Below are positions 20,671 to 31,369 of a stretch of 64,000 bases of DNA, piece after piece. This stretch comes from Excoecaria cochinchinensis. Taxonomy: Eukaryota; Streptophyta; Magnoliopsida; Malpighiales; Euphorbiaceae. The stretch covers positions 30,376,001 to 30,440,000 of the forward strand of contig CANTUQ010000004.1 in NCBI GenBank assembly GCA_947683425.1, read 5' to 3'. The notes below the pieces were generated by a model. That model had not been told where the DNA came from. It saw only the letters and a program-made list of their open reading frames with translations, and did not search any database. Each line of letters starts with the position of its first letter. Position 1 is the stretch's first letter. The position numbers and the translations under genes were made by a program.

Positions 20671-21399
20671 CAAATAGACATATATTATCCATACACATAC
20701 AAAATTATACTATTTATCATCATTTGCACAAAAACAGATAAAATTCCCAAACCTCTTCTTCTTGCTCTTTCCATGCTTCACTAGGCTTTCTTTTCACCTT
20801 CTTTCTCATTTTCTTCACCTCCAATTGCTATCTCCACTAGATAAGCATAATAAACTCACATCAACATTTCTATAAATCTATAATTTTCAGCTTTAATAAA
20901 TTAAAGATGGAGATGAAGAAGAAAACTCATTATCTCCTTACATTTTTCTTGAAAATTATAAGAAAACTTGAAATAAGTTTACTTGGATTTTACTTGACTT
21001 AAGAGAGCAGCTTTTTAGAGAGGGTTGAGAGAAGAAGATTGGCTAAAAATAAAAAGGAATAAAAAGGGTTTCTAACCCTTTTAGGCAGTCGACCTCTTGG
21101 CTTTTATAGAGCAGCAAAGTTTTTCCTCCTTCTTGACATCAAGAAGTCCAAATGTGATTGATCCCTCTTTGATTTTTGTGGCAATTTTCCAATTTAATCC
21201 TTACTACTTTAATTAAATTATGTTCATACATTTAACTCCATAAGTGTCAATTTTACTATTTAAACCTCGACTTTTCAATTAATATCGGATATGTCATCTA
21301 TTTCACTTAACCACTATAAACACCTAATTATGCATTTTTAGTCATCACTATGCCGTAGACATATGCGAATCTGTATAGGGTGTATTGTGGGTCCTTACA
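20671..21399 (-). repeat. Minus-strand LTR, head part
   Basis: LTR start TGTAAGGACCCACAATACACC at 21399, TATA box at 21101-21109, then pyrimidine-rich sequence. The first five bases (20671-20675, CAAAT) may be the target copy belonging to the insertion on the left. Confidence 0.6.
21101..21109 (-). promoter_or_regulatory. LTR TATA box
   Basis: CTATAAAAG on the minus strand, 290 bp from the LTR start, close to the spacing in the LTRs at 51764 and 57618. Confidence 0.6.
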
Positions 21400-21493
21400 T
21401 AAACAACCTGAATTCTCCATTTCTGATTCTAAAGTATAAGTAATATGATTTATATATTTGTAAGGACTTGCTATATTATTAAGATGTGGATAG

Positions 21494-21507
21494 ATAGGCA
21501 TGCCTAT
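21494..21507. other. Conserved LTR palindrome ATAGGCATGCCTAT
   Basis: Preceded by GTGGATAG exactly as at 15167. Confidence 0.85.
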
Positions 21508-21949
21508 AAGGAGTATGATGTAGCTGCTATGTTTATGACTCTATGGTGTCATTCTATAGAGACTAAAGTCTCATATTGTTATGGGAATACTTGTCTTGAT
21601 GTTTACTCTTCGGGGATTCAGATATATTTTACCCTTCGTGGTTTTGTTCTGAATACTTCCTCCTGGAAGTCCTATACCCTCTCGATTATCCACTTTCTAG
21701 TATGGCAGGTGTCTATAATTAATTATTTAAATCTAGATTTATTAAATATTGATTTGTATCTGATATGAATGAGGTTTATATGAATGGTTGTGATCTAAAG
21801 AATAATGACTTGCATCCGATAATTTTAAATGTGGTAGTTATATAACTAATTGTTGATATGATCTTTTCTTTGTCCAACTCTTTTTATTATTATTTGAGTG
21901 CTTGTGGAATGAATACTGTGAGTGATCATTTAGATTCTAATGTTCCCAA

Positions 21950-21986
21950 CTAAGCTATATACTTAGCATGCATTTTTATCCATGTA
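21950..21986 (+). other. Twin hairpin of the LTR, divergent copy
   Basis: CTAAGCTATATACTTAG then GCATG...CATGT and AGGT. Here the second hairpin has ATG/CAT where others have ACG/CGT, again changed on both sides. Confidence 0.65.
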
Positions 21987-22407
21987 GGTCCAGGTACTGA
22001 AGTTGAGCATGAAGAAAAGCTGTATAGGCCAGGGCCAGCACTAGAATAGAAGTCTTAGATATAGGTTATCTTTTGTATGTAAATTTGGAGATCATGAATG
22101 GTCCATATTGCTATGTAAAGAAGTTAATGTAATGTTTTGTAAAATTGTACATACATGTTTTGGGTATTGCATGTAAACAATATGTTATGCTTTGGTTGGA
22201 TGGAAAAGCCTCTATTTTACTTATGAAATGAAAATTTTAATTTATACTTGATTATACTTATTAGATGTATATCTAAAAAATAGGTTAATCTAACCTAATT
22301 TCCAGTTTAGTTTTATGACACCCCGTTGTCTCACTTCTGATTCGTATATATTTTGTTTCTCTGCTAGGGTTGTTATAAGTAGAATAGTCATTCCACCCCA
22401 TAAGAAG

Positions 22408-22417
22408 CTTATAAAAG
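22408..22417 (+). promoter_or_regulatory. LTR TATA box
   Basis: CTTATAAAAG, about 90 bp from the LTR start and followed by a CT-rich stretch. The distance is shorter than in the other LTRs, so a deletion upstream is likely. Confidence 0.5.
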
Positions 22418-22534
22418 TTTGACTTTTTGATGAAAGAGGGGTTCCTTTTAGTTACTCTCTTCCTCCTCCTTCCTTAAGGTTTCTTGCCTCCTAAGAACCT
22501 AAAAACTCTATTGTATAAGCTTGAGCCAAAGCTT

Positions 22535-23055
22535 TATTAGTTATATGCCCTAGAGTCCATGTATAATATGGACTTTTCCCATGTATAAAGATAATAATAA
22601 TAAAGAATTTCTACATCCCTTAGTGCTTTTGTGTATTAACATTTGTTTACATATGACTTAAAGTATATAATGTAGTCCTTGGTATATGAATACAATGCAA
22701 AGGCAATTACGAAGAGTTCATGATATGGATTCCTATTGTATGCAAATGTATTAATACTTATATTATCCTTAGTCATCGTATTAACAAGATAGGAAATTAT
22801 TAATTTGGTTAGACTAGCATATGTCATACTTCTTGAACATTTCAAGTAGTAGTACTCATTAATTGTGATCATTGAGATGACCAAAGCTAACATATGGATG
22901 CTTGTTAAAGGAACAAGTGCATTGAAAACCTACAATGAAACTTCATACGGATAGTTATACTATACTAGTGAAGTATTTCCTCATATCAGTAGTGCAAAAC
23001 CTTGGACTTCAGATCATGGGTTAATGGTATTTCGGTTTATTTGTTGGTTCATGCA
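22535..23055 (+). repeat. Copia LTR fragment nested in the chromovirus LTR
   Basis: TATTAG...TATGCCCTAGAG and CTTGGTATATGAA...AAGAGTTCATGATATG match the copia LTR starting at 40290. The right end is uncertain. AGCTT before and AGCTA after 23055 are a near-match target pair. Confidence 0.6.
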
Positions 23056-23548
23056 AGCTATTGGAGAAAGAAAGAAGGACAAAGGAAAAGGGAAGGTCTG
23101 AACTTGAGGGTGATAGAGGAAGTTGAACTCCATATCAGGTTTGGGAGCTGTACTCTTATAGATGTTGTGTTTGGGAGTGTTTTGCCATTCTCACTTTGGT
23201 TCCTGTTTTGAGTTTAAATGATGAGGTTGTTGTAAGTTTTAAATATAGAAATGCTTGTTTGATAGAGTATGTGGATATGACTTAAATGCTTTGATTAATT
23301 TAAGTTGCATGTTAAGTTGTTGTGTATTTGTAGTGGAGATGTAAAGGATTTCTGATATCTGATGTTTGCTAATAAAGATGGTGAAATGTCATATTTTGAT
23401 GTTAGATGAGCATGTTTATGTTAAATCATTAGAGCTTTCAGGCATGATTTTGGGATTAAGAGTAAGTTTTAAATGCATGAGAGTTGATGGTGGTTGTTTT
23501 GGGTAGCAACAGGTAAGCTTTTTCCTTAGTTTCTGTGGTTTCGTCGTC

Positions 23549-23731
23549 TTACACGGCGGTAAGGAACACCCATACCGCCGTGTAAAACGCTACTAGTTGT
23601 GAAGTTTGTGTGTTTGTCGTGGTACACGGCGGTAAGGGATACCTTATACCGCCGTGTAAAACGCTTCTGTAAGTATGATTTTGTGCCCATCGTGCTACAC
23701 GGCGGTAAAGGGTACTCCATACCGCCGTGTA
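23549..23731. repeat. 73-bp array of hairpins (TACACGGCGGTA...TACCGCCGTGTA)
   Basis: Three units begin at 23550, 23623 and 23696, exactly 73 bp apart. Each has perfect 12-bp arms around a loop of about 11 bp; the loops differ while the arms are identical. Confidence 0.92.
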
Positions 23732-24164
23732 AATTGGCACTGGAAGTTTATTTTACAGATTCTGCTCGGTGTGACCCTGTTTCCTCTTTTTGGGTTGTTT
23801 TTATGGGTAATTTGTATTTGTGTCTATATTATGGGTTCATAGTTAATAAGTTTATCATATTGTAATACTTATGATCATGTAAGATATGGTTGTCTTATGG
23901 CATGAGGTTTTAACTATAAGCTAAATGATAATGAATGTTTTCCTATTTATGACTATTATGTGATGTAAATATATGTGAGTCACTTCATTGGAAGTTTTAT
24001 GTTTGATTACAGAGGTAAATGATTTATATGTCTTTGTATATGAGTAATATACATGTATGCACAAATTATATGATCACACTTATAGTATACACTACTATAT
24101 GACAATGAGCTTTGTATATGAAGGTATAAATATTTTGAGCCTGGTCAGTCATAGTTAGTGGATA

Positions 24165-24180
24165 AGATAAGCGCTTATCT
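24165..24180. other. Conserved LTR palindrome, variant AGATAAGCGCTTATCT
   Basis: A perfect 16-bp palindrome in the same position and context (after GTGGATA), with a core different from GGCATGCC. Symmetry is kept although the sequence changed. Confidence 0.75.
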
Positions 24181-24662
24181 AGGGTATAAGTATATGTGTG
24201 AGTGCAGCTGCTATACAATATATGAAATATGCTGACCCCAATTGGGTTCACATGTTTTGAGGCTTCGGTCTCCACGGGATATATATATATGCTTCGAGAC
24301 TTATGTCTCTACAAGTTGGATACTGTGTTCTATCAGTATCAAATTCCCATATCCACTAGTTAATGAATATTAGGCTATCATGTATGGGTCTAATTGTATA
24401 TGTTGCTGTTTTCAGTATATAATTTGAGCACATGTTACATGTTTATATTCTAGGGCTTCACTAGATGTAATATGAGAAAGGTAACTTGGTGTATATGATA
24501 ATTGCTGTATATTATGTACAAGCTTATGATTATAAATAATGGTTTTATACATGAATATGTTTGTTTATATGGTTAGACATGCAAGTTGTTTATCACTTAC
24601 GTGTTTAATTGCAATTGGTAGTATATATGTATACGTTGTTGTTGTTTGTTTGTTCCTCCCCA

Positions 24663-24704
24663 CTAAGCGTTATCGCTTAGCACGAGTTCTTTTCCCGTGT
24701 AGGT
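24663..24704 (+). other. Conserved twin hairpin of the LTR
   Basis: CTAAGCGTTATCGCTTAG (stem 7, loop 4), then GCACGAGTTCTTTTCCCGTGT and AGGT; CCCCA precedes. Confidence 0.85.
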
Positions 24705-25020
24705 GGCAGGATCATTTTGGAGTCGGACATCTGCAGGTCGGGCACTAAAAGTCTTTAGTTGGAGTTTATTTTGTGTCTTCCGCTGTATTTTTAGTATTTG
24801 GGAACTGATTTTGGAAAATGTAATTTTGTAAGGATGATTTTGTATTTGTAAATGTTTATCTTTTACAAATCCTTTTTTGTAAAAAAACTATATGGTTAAT
24901 TATGGATATGGTATCTTTCAATTAAATGTAATTGTTATCTTAACTTATTTGAGTTTGTATGTGATTTGTTCGCGTGGCGCTTCGGTATCCTTCCAATGGG
25001 GGTATCGGGGTGTTACAGCT

Positions 25021-25033
25021 TGGTATCAGAGCA
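25021..25033 (+). other. Met-tRNA-type primer binding site
   Basis: TGGTATCAGAGCA three bases after the LTR end, the usual primer site of plant chromoviruses and copia elements. Confidence 0.85.
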
Positions 25034-25142
25034 CCGGTTCAGTCGGTTCTGGTCCTATGTGATGGGTTGAGTATAGAGTCTTTACATGAGAGTCTGTTTA
25101 GAGTCATGGCCTAATGCAGATGTTATTTTGTGTAGTGTCTAG

Positions 25143-25570
25143 ATGGAGTCGGATCCGAGTATATGGGCGACACAATGGATAGTGTTAATGTGGCTCGAAG
25201 GGATAACCCGGTCGAACAAGATAGGCCTGCACAGGAACATGCACCAGCGGTAGGTCCGAATGTGGGTGTTGGTTTGGATCCAGCATTAGTGCAAGGTTTG
25301 CTACAAGTAGTAGATAGGTTGACTGCTCCAAAGGCTCCAACTGAATTGTTAAGAAAAAGAGGAGTAGAGGATTTTCATGGGACTGCTTTGGATGAATTTG
25401 ATGTGGCTGAGTTCTGGCTTCGAAGAGTAAGTCGGATTTTGCAAGAGATTAATTGTCCTTCAAATTAGAGGGCCTTATGTGCAGTATCATTGCTCCAAGG
25501 ATCGGCATATGATTGGTGGGAACTTGTGATGAGGAATCCTCAACGACCAGCTGAGTTGACATGGGAATTC
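25143..25570 (+). pseudogene. gag: Chromovirus gag, broken and truncated
   Basis: The likely start is MESDPS (25143), parallel to MDSDSV at 60269, followed by a frameshift into a 101-residue frame from 25163 with VVDRLTAPKAPTELLRKRG, a conserved gag opening. After a TAG at 25466 it continues as LLQGSAYDWWELVMRNPQRP, the capsid motif shared with 60.6 kb. The frame stops abruptly at about 25570, where Tat/Ogre 3' UTR sequence of opposite orientation begins. No continuation of this gag is found elsewhere in the window. Confidence 0.82.
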
Positions 25571-25766
25571 TAACAGCATCGACTCCTGTTACCAACCGGC
25601 CCTTTCGGGTTTTCACGATTAGACATTTTCTCTCATGCCTCTTATTTTTGCACAGAATGCCTTTTTTTGGTTTTCACCCAGTCGAGGCACCTAATTTTAG
25701 CAAAGCTACCTTTTTCGGTTTTCGACTCACAGGGCATTTTATTCTCTTCTTTTTTATTTTTAGTCT
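25571..25766 (-). other. Tat/Ogre 3' UTR fragment
   Basis: Matches 2780-2990 of the first Tat/Ogre copy (TCGGGTTTTC.CGATT.GA, then GGCATTT.ATTCTCTTCTTTT). It joins chromovirus gag of opposite strand on its left. Confidence 0.75.
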
Positions 25767-26896
25767 TTAGCCGTGGAACCTTTTGAGTCTGTCTATATTG
25801 ATCGGTTCCCTGAATTCGTTGCCATCACTATCTGATAGAATTGCAGCTCCTTTAGACAACAGCTTCTTGAGGATGAACGGTCCTTCCCAGGTTGGTCTGA
25901 ACTTCCCTCGGATATCTGGTACACCTGGCCTCATCTGTTTGAACACTAAGTCCCCCTCCTTCAGCGGATGCCTTTTCACCTTCTTCCCAAATGATCTGGC
26001 CAGCCTCTTTTGATAGATCTGATTGTGATAGTAAGCTTTCAGCCTACTCTCATCCAATAAGTTCAAATGCTGTAACCTCTGTTGTGCCCATTCGGCCTCC
26101 GGAATCTGATCTTCCATGACTACTCTCAGCGATTTGAGCTCTACCTCGACTGGCAGCACTGCCTTTGTCCCATAGACCAGAGAATATGGCGTAGCGCCCG
26201 TAGATTCCTCACCGTCATTCTGTAACCCCACAGTGCAAAGGGTAGCTTCTCTGCCCAGTCTTTGTAGGTTTGGACCATCTTGGCTAGGATCTTCTTCATA
26301 TTCTTATTGGCGGCCTCTACTGCCCCATTAGCTTGTGGTCGATAGGGAGAGGATTTATGGTGCTCGATTCCGTACTTCTCAAGAAGCTTCCTGGTTTCCC
26401 CCATGAACTGCACCCCGTTATCAGACACTATGTTATGTGGGAGGCCGTATCTGCAGATCAGGTTTCTTTCAATGAACTTGGCCATGTCTCCTGCGTCGAT
26501 CTTCTTGAAGGATTCTGCCTCTACCCATTTTGTAAAATAGTCGATTGCGACTATTATGTATCTATGCCCGTTGGATGCCGTAGGGCGGATCTCTCCAATA
26601 ATGTCTATTCCCTAAGCAGCGAATGGCCAAGGTGATGTTAGGCTGTGTAGCTCTGACACTGGCAAGTGCCTTAAATCTTTGTACTGCTGGCATAGCTGGC
26701 ACTGCTTGACATATTTTGAGCAATCGTTGTCCATCGTAAGCCAATAGAAGCCTTGCCTTATGATCTTCTTTGCCAGGGTTAACCCATTCATATGAGCCCC
26801 ACAGACGCCTGCATGGGTTTCTTCCATCACCCTCCGGGCTTCCCTTCCATTTAAGCACCTGAGCTGGATACCATCTGCCTGCCTTTTGTATAACAC
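25767..26896 (-). pseudogene. pol: Tat/Ogre integrase, nearly complete
   Basis: Reads RQADGIQLRC, the HHCC zinc domain (ETHAGVCGAHMNG...CSKYVKQCQLCQQ), the core with GIDIIGEI, IVSDNGVQFMG and QANGAVEAANKNMKK (the three acidic catalytic residues all visible), STGATPYSLVYGTKAVLPVEVE, and the C-terminal MRPGVPDIRGKFRPTWEGPF. Two breaks: a TAG replacing a Trp codon near 26611, and a frameshift near 26200. It ends at 25767, and the 3' UTR follows. In intact relatives it inserts the cDNA. Confidence 0.88.
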
Positions 26897-27007
26897 CCCG
26901 TCTAAGGATATGAACTGAGTGGATAGCCTTCAGATCATCCTCTGATCCTTCTCGGTAGCTTCCTCTGGAAATCTCGCATTTGCCAAATAATTCATGATAT
27001 CAAAGTA

Positions 27008-27475
27008 CTATGGCTTTCCATCTGCTACTTCTACTTCCATTATTGGTTTGATCTCGAAGCTGGGCCTCTCATAACTCGAAATCAGGACAGGCTTCGTAGC
27101 TATTCCTTTAGGATTATCCCATATTGACACCAGAGTTGCCAGTACATCAGCCAGACGGTTCTCCTCTCTCAGCACAAAGCGAAACGTACAGGTCTCGAAC
27201 TGCCCACATAGCTCCTTCAGATATTCAACATAAGATACCAGCCGTTCTTCCTTTATAGCGCACTCACCCCGGATTTGGCTGATTACTAAGGATGAGTCAC
27301 CAAAAACCTCTACGTTTTTTGCCCCCAAGGCAGCTAAGGCTTCTAACCCGAAGGTGCACGCTTCATATTCAGCTTCATTGTTGGTGACCCTGTACCTCAA
27401 CTTCTTGGCCAACGGGAGCTTCTCATCATCTGGGGTCGTCAAAATGATTCCGACTCCTGGCCCCTTGTTATTTAC
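27008..27475 (-). pseudogene. pol: Second, archaeal-type RNase H of Tat lineage
   Basis: Reads FDGAVNNKGPGVGIILTTPD, then YRVTNNEAEYEACTFGLEAL, VEVFGDSSLVISQIRGE and ENRLADVLATL. The four acidic active-site positions (FDG, NEAEYEA, GDS, LADVLA) are all present. It lies between the gypsy RNase H and integrase, the arrangement known for Tat-lineage elements. The domain itself shows no internal stop; a TAG just upstream (near 27492) separates it from the first RNase H. Confidence 0.85.
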
Positions 27476-27493
27476 AGCCCCATCAAAATATAA

Positions 27494-28051
27494 CTACCAT
27501 CCTTGGATAGAAATTCTGGCTATGCTCTCATCAAGACAATTGAATTCAGGTGCGTCGCCCTGAATGGGATGATCAACAAGAAACTCTGCTACTGCTCGCC
27601 CCTTGATAGTTTTACGATTGATGTATTTGACATCGAACTCTTGTAGCAATACCAACCACCTTCCCATCTTACCAAGCAAAGACGGCGCTTCTTGCAAATA
27701 CCTCAAAGGATTCTGCTTTGCCACTGCCTGAACTCTGTACGAATGGAAGTAGTGCCTAAGCTTCTTTGACGCCCAAATCACTGCTAGGCAGATCTTCTCT
27801 ACTTCAGCATATTTTATCTCATAGGCCAGGAACTTCTTGCTGAGATAGTAAACCGCGAATTCCACCCCGAACTCATCCTCCTGAGCCATCATGGCCCCCA
27901 CGGAACCATCCTCCACTGCTAGATACAAGATAAGCGGCTTGATAAGTTGAGATGGCCTCAGCACTGGCAGATTCAGCAGATATTCCCTGATGCTATCAAA
28001 AGCTCTCTGGCAGTCTTCATTCCAAACCACAGGCTGATCCTTTCTGAGCAA
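27494..28051 (-). pseudogene. pol: Gypsy-type RNase H of the Tat/Ogre pol
   Basis: Reads DQPVVWNEDCQRAFDSIREY, PLILYLAVEDGSVGAMMAQE, YYLSKKFLAYEIKYAEVEKI and KYINRKTIKGRAVAEFLVDHP. This is the pol RNase H in its normal place after RT. The usual first active-site Asp of the type YLAVSD is not seen here (YLAVEDGSV), so this copy may be degenerate, as is common when a second RNase H is present. Confidence 0.82.
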
Positions 28052-28105
28052 CTTGAAGATTGGATCGCATATTGAAGTGAGCTTCGCAATGAACCGGCTG
28101 ACATA

Positions 28106-28730
28106 TTATAGCTTGCCTAGGAAGCTTCTCACCTCTTTCTCTTTTTGTTGCATGGGCATCTCTCTGATGGACTTCACCTTGCCTGGGTCAATTTCAATTC
28201 CCCTCTGGCTGACGACATGCCCCAGTAGCTTTCTTGAAGTTACTCCGAAGATACACTTCTTGGGATTAAGTCGCAGACTGTACTTATCAATCCTAGTGAA
28301 AAATTTTTCTAAAGTTTCGAAATGGCCCTCCCTGGTGGCTGACTTGACCATCATGTCGTCTACGTACACCTCCACTTCCTTGTGGATCAAGTCGATTAGG
28401 ATCTTTATTGCCATTCTCTGGTATGTAGCCCCCGCATTCTTTAGGCCGAAAGGCATTACTCTGTAGGCGTAGGTCCCCTATTCCGTGATGAAAGCTATTT
28501 TAATCCGGTCGACTATCTTGTTGAGGATCTGGTTGTAGCCTACATAACCATCCCTAAAACTGTACATTGCGCAGTTGGCGGCACTATCTATCAACACGTC
28601 AATGTGGGGTAGCGGAAAATTGTCTTTAGGGCAGGCCTTGTTCAGATCTCGATAATCCACACTTACCCATACCTTTCCATTCTTCTTGGCTACAGGGACT
28701 ACATTTGCTAGTCATGTAGGATATTGCACT
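28106..28730 (-). pseudogene. pol: Tat/Ogre reverse transcriptase
   Basis: Two frames separated by one stop. The upstream part reads VDYRDLNKACPKDNFPLPHIDVLID and SFRDGYVGYNQI (motif A Asp). The downstream part reads MPFGLKNAGATYQRM and VYVDDMMVKS (YVDD-type catalytic pair), then LNPKKCIFGV and LLGHVVSQRGIE. The stop at about 28477 replaces the Trp of ITEWGTY. The link to RNase H contains one more stop near 28105. RT copies the element's RNA. Confidence 0.88.
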
Positions 28731-29632
28731 TCGACTAGGAATTTAGCTTCGATCTGCTGCCGAATCTCCTCTTTAACCTTGTCTGCCCATTCTGGCCTAA
28801 GCCTCCTCAACTTCTGTTTTATAGGCTTATGGTCCGGATACGTTCGAATAGCATGCTCTGCGATGCTCCGATCAATTCCTTGCATGTCCTCATAGGTCCA
28901 GGCAAAAACTTTTTCATATTTTTTTATTATTCTCTCGAATTTTTCTCTCTCATCAGGAGTTATATTCGATGCTATTAAGATTTCCTTCGAATTTTCTGAG
29001 GTTCCAAGATCAAAAGGCATGGTGTCAGTGGAATCAATATAAAAAATAGATGGGATATGATCATGTTCATGCATGTTGAGATTATTGGAAACATCGCACA
29101 AGTAAGCAAAATCATTCATCTTACTAATAATATTATTATTGTCATTTACATCATAAAAAAGTTCCGGAATAAAAAGACAATCTAAGCTAGTATCTTCTTC
29201 AGCTTCCCTTAAGGTCGATGCTGCAGCAGCTTGTGCCTTGGCTTCCCGGCTTGGCAGAGGCCTTTCAGCTATCCCTGAAGAAATCTTCAAATCCCCAATC
29301 TTTAGTTCTGACTCTACCATTTTTTCCTTTCCTTTCAGCCTAGCAGCCAACATCTTCTCAGTGACAACCTCTTCGGGCTCATCCCTACCCCAGGCAATGC
29401 ATTGGGTCATAACTTCCTCATCCCAGAAGTCCTCAGCCGTTTTAATAACTCCCATATCCCAGTCAAAAACATCACTGAAGATCTCAAATCCAGGGACAAT
29501 CCTTCCATTCACCCACTGTGGCTCATCTTCACTAGTGTAAGTGCATACTGAGGATGCGGGCACAAAGCTTTCTGAAATATGAGGGATCTTTTCCGTCATC
29601 TTCTTCTTTCCAAGTCCGCCTTTGGATCCCAA
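28731..29632 (-). pseudogene. pol: Region between protease and RT
   Basis: A 306-residue frame of which the last 100 residues (ENSKEILIASNITPDEREKF, FAWTYEDMQGIDRSIAEHAI, KLRRLRPEWADKVKEEIRQQ) form the conserved lead-in to RT. The earlier part is acidic and not recognised. Some Ogre elements carry an intron between protease and RT; I could not identify splice sites here with confidence. Confidence 0.7.
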
Positions 29633-29671
29633 ACCCTTCCGATCTTTCTGACCTCGAGTAGTGATTGTGGA

Positions 29672-31315
29672 TTACGGCCCTTGCGAATTTCTACCAAGAC
29701 CAGCCCCAGGGAGATAGTGCATCCTCTTCATCATATTAACCACTGGAGGGCTATCCAATGACCTTTGCTCATCCCCTATCACCGATACATGAAAACCACT
29801 GAATGGCTGATTAGCAATCTCTAGGGCCGATACCTGATTATCCCTGGCCGCCTTAATGGTTACCACCTCGCCTTCATGTGGGAATTTTATCATCTGGTGC
29901 AGCGTAGGCGGTACTCCCCCTAGTTTATAAAACCAAGGCCTCCCAAGCAATGCCGAGAAGTTGGCCGGAATGGGTAAAACTACAAATTCTATCTCCGTCT
30001 CAATAGGTCCAACCTTGACCAAAGTCTTGAACGTCCCCGAAGCTTGCCTTCTAGAATTATCATAAGCTGTAATAGTCAAATCTGACTTGCTAAGCATACC
30101 CTCATCCAAATCGAAAGCCTGAAGCGCCACCAGAGGGCAAACATTTATAGATGACCCGTCGTCTACCATAACGCAAACAGTGTGCTTGCCACTGATTTGC
30201 TCCTTAATGTACAGCGGTCGGTTATGATTACGGCCTTCGACCGGCAAGTCGGCATTAGAATATACTAATCTTTCTCCTGATCCCCCTTTTACAAGGTCTA
30301 ACAATTCTGATGGAGAGATTGTAGTAGCCACAGTAGACTCAGTCAAAGCTTCTACCAACTTTTGTCTATGAGAAGGGGACTGCCTCAGAAGATCCCATAT
30401 AGATATTTGAGCCGTGGTCTTCTTCAACTGTTTGACTATCTGATTCTCTTCCAGCTCTTTCTCTGTTGATGCCTGCACTGGTTTCGGTGACCTTTCTATC
30501 TCTGGGACTACTCTTCCACTTCTTGTTACAGCTCCTACTTCTTTTCCCTCTTCATCTAACTTCCACAGATCCAAAGATATTCCAACTTCCTCCTCATTTT
30601 CTTCACCGCTTTCGCTACTAGACCAACAATCAATTGTCGCTACAGACATCCTTTCCTCCTTGGCCTTAGGGCGAGTAACAGCAACATACTCATTCCCGTA
30701 CAAGTCCTGCAGCACGTACCATTCTGGTAGGCTTGATCCAATCATGAAGGCAGGTGGCGGCACAGCATTATAGCTAGACTTCCTTTTTTCCTCTCTCCTC
30801 TCGGGGTCGGTGATTTGTTTGCTGTCAATCAAATCCTGGATTGAATACCTCAGTGCTTTACAATTATCCGTTAAATGGCCCGTCTGCTGATGGAAGGCAC
30901 AATACTCATTATCTTTATGCCCCGGCGCCCCTTGCGTCATAGCAGGCCTGGGATGCAAAGGCTGCAACTTCCCTTCTTTCATCAGCCTTCTTAAAACCCA
31001 AGATAGTGGTCTTCCTAAGTTCAAAAACTTCCTCGGGGTAGTCGCGTCAGTAGTAGACACCTCAACCGTTCTTCTGGTGCTACCATTAGGACCGGCTGGC
31101 CTATTTGTCCCTTGACTGGTATTAGCTCTTTTGGCATAATTGTCATTGCTCGCCATTCGAGCCAAGTATTCCCCTTCCTCTTCTATAGCTATGTCCTTCA
31201 AAGACTCCCAGTCTTTTAGACCCTTCATCTTCAAACCTTCTTTCAAGTATGGGCTCGCATTCTTGATGAACAAACGGATCTGGTCTTGAGTGTCTGGCTT
31301 TCTCCTCATCTCCAT
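29672..31315 (-). pseudogene. gag-pro: Tat/Ogre gag C-terminus and protease
   Basis: A long 547-residue frame. Residues 1-70 end the capsid (RLFIKNASPYLKEGLKMKG). A zinc motif CAFHQQTGHLTDNC is at residues 139-152. The aspartic protease begins near residue 375, with VMVDDGSSINVCPLVALQAF around residue 386 and SALLGRPWFYKLGGVPPTLH near 454-473. It ends VVNMMKRMHYLPGAGLGRNS just before a stop at 29672 that replaces a Gln codon. The long undamaged frame suggests this copy is fairly young. Confidence 0.88.
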
Positions 31316-31369
31316 TACTCTACTCCACCAGTGGGTTAGGTAATCATGGAAGGATTCCCCGGCCTTTTG

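Larger units (their letters stand above)
21400..22315 (+). repeat. Plus-strand LTR fragment, 3' portion
   Basis: Carries the palindrome (21494-21507) and the twin hairpin (21950-21986) 456 bp apart, as in complete LTRs. It is cut on the left by a minus-strand LTR and on the right by the LTR starting at 22316. Confidence 0.65.
22316..25017 (+). repeat. 5' LTR of a chromovirus (about 2.7 kb)
   Basis: Starts TGACACCCCG, ends GGGGTGTTACA, and is followed after three bases by the primer site. It includes a TATA box (22408), a copia LTR fragment (22535 to about 23055), a 73-bp hairpin array (23549-23731), a palindrome (24165) and the twin hairpin (24663). Confidence 0.85.

Noticed and set aside
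23549..23731. CRISPR array
   Set aside because: Regular repeats with variable spacers superficially fit, but only three units, hairpin arms within a plant LTR, and no cas genes; the rest of the window is plant retrotransposons.
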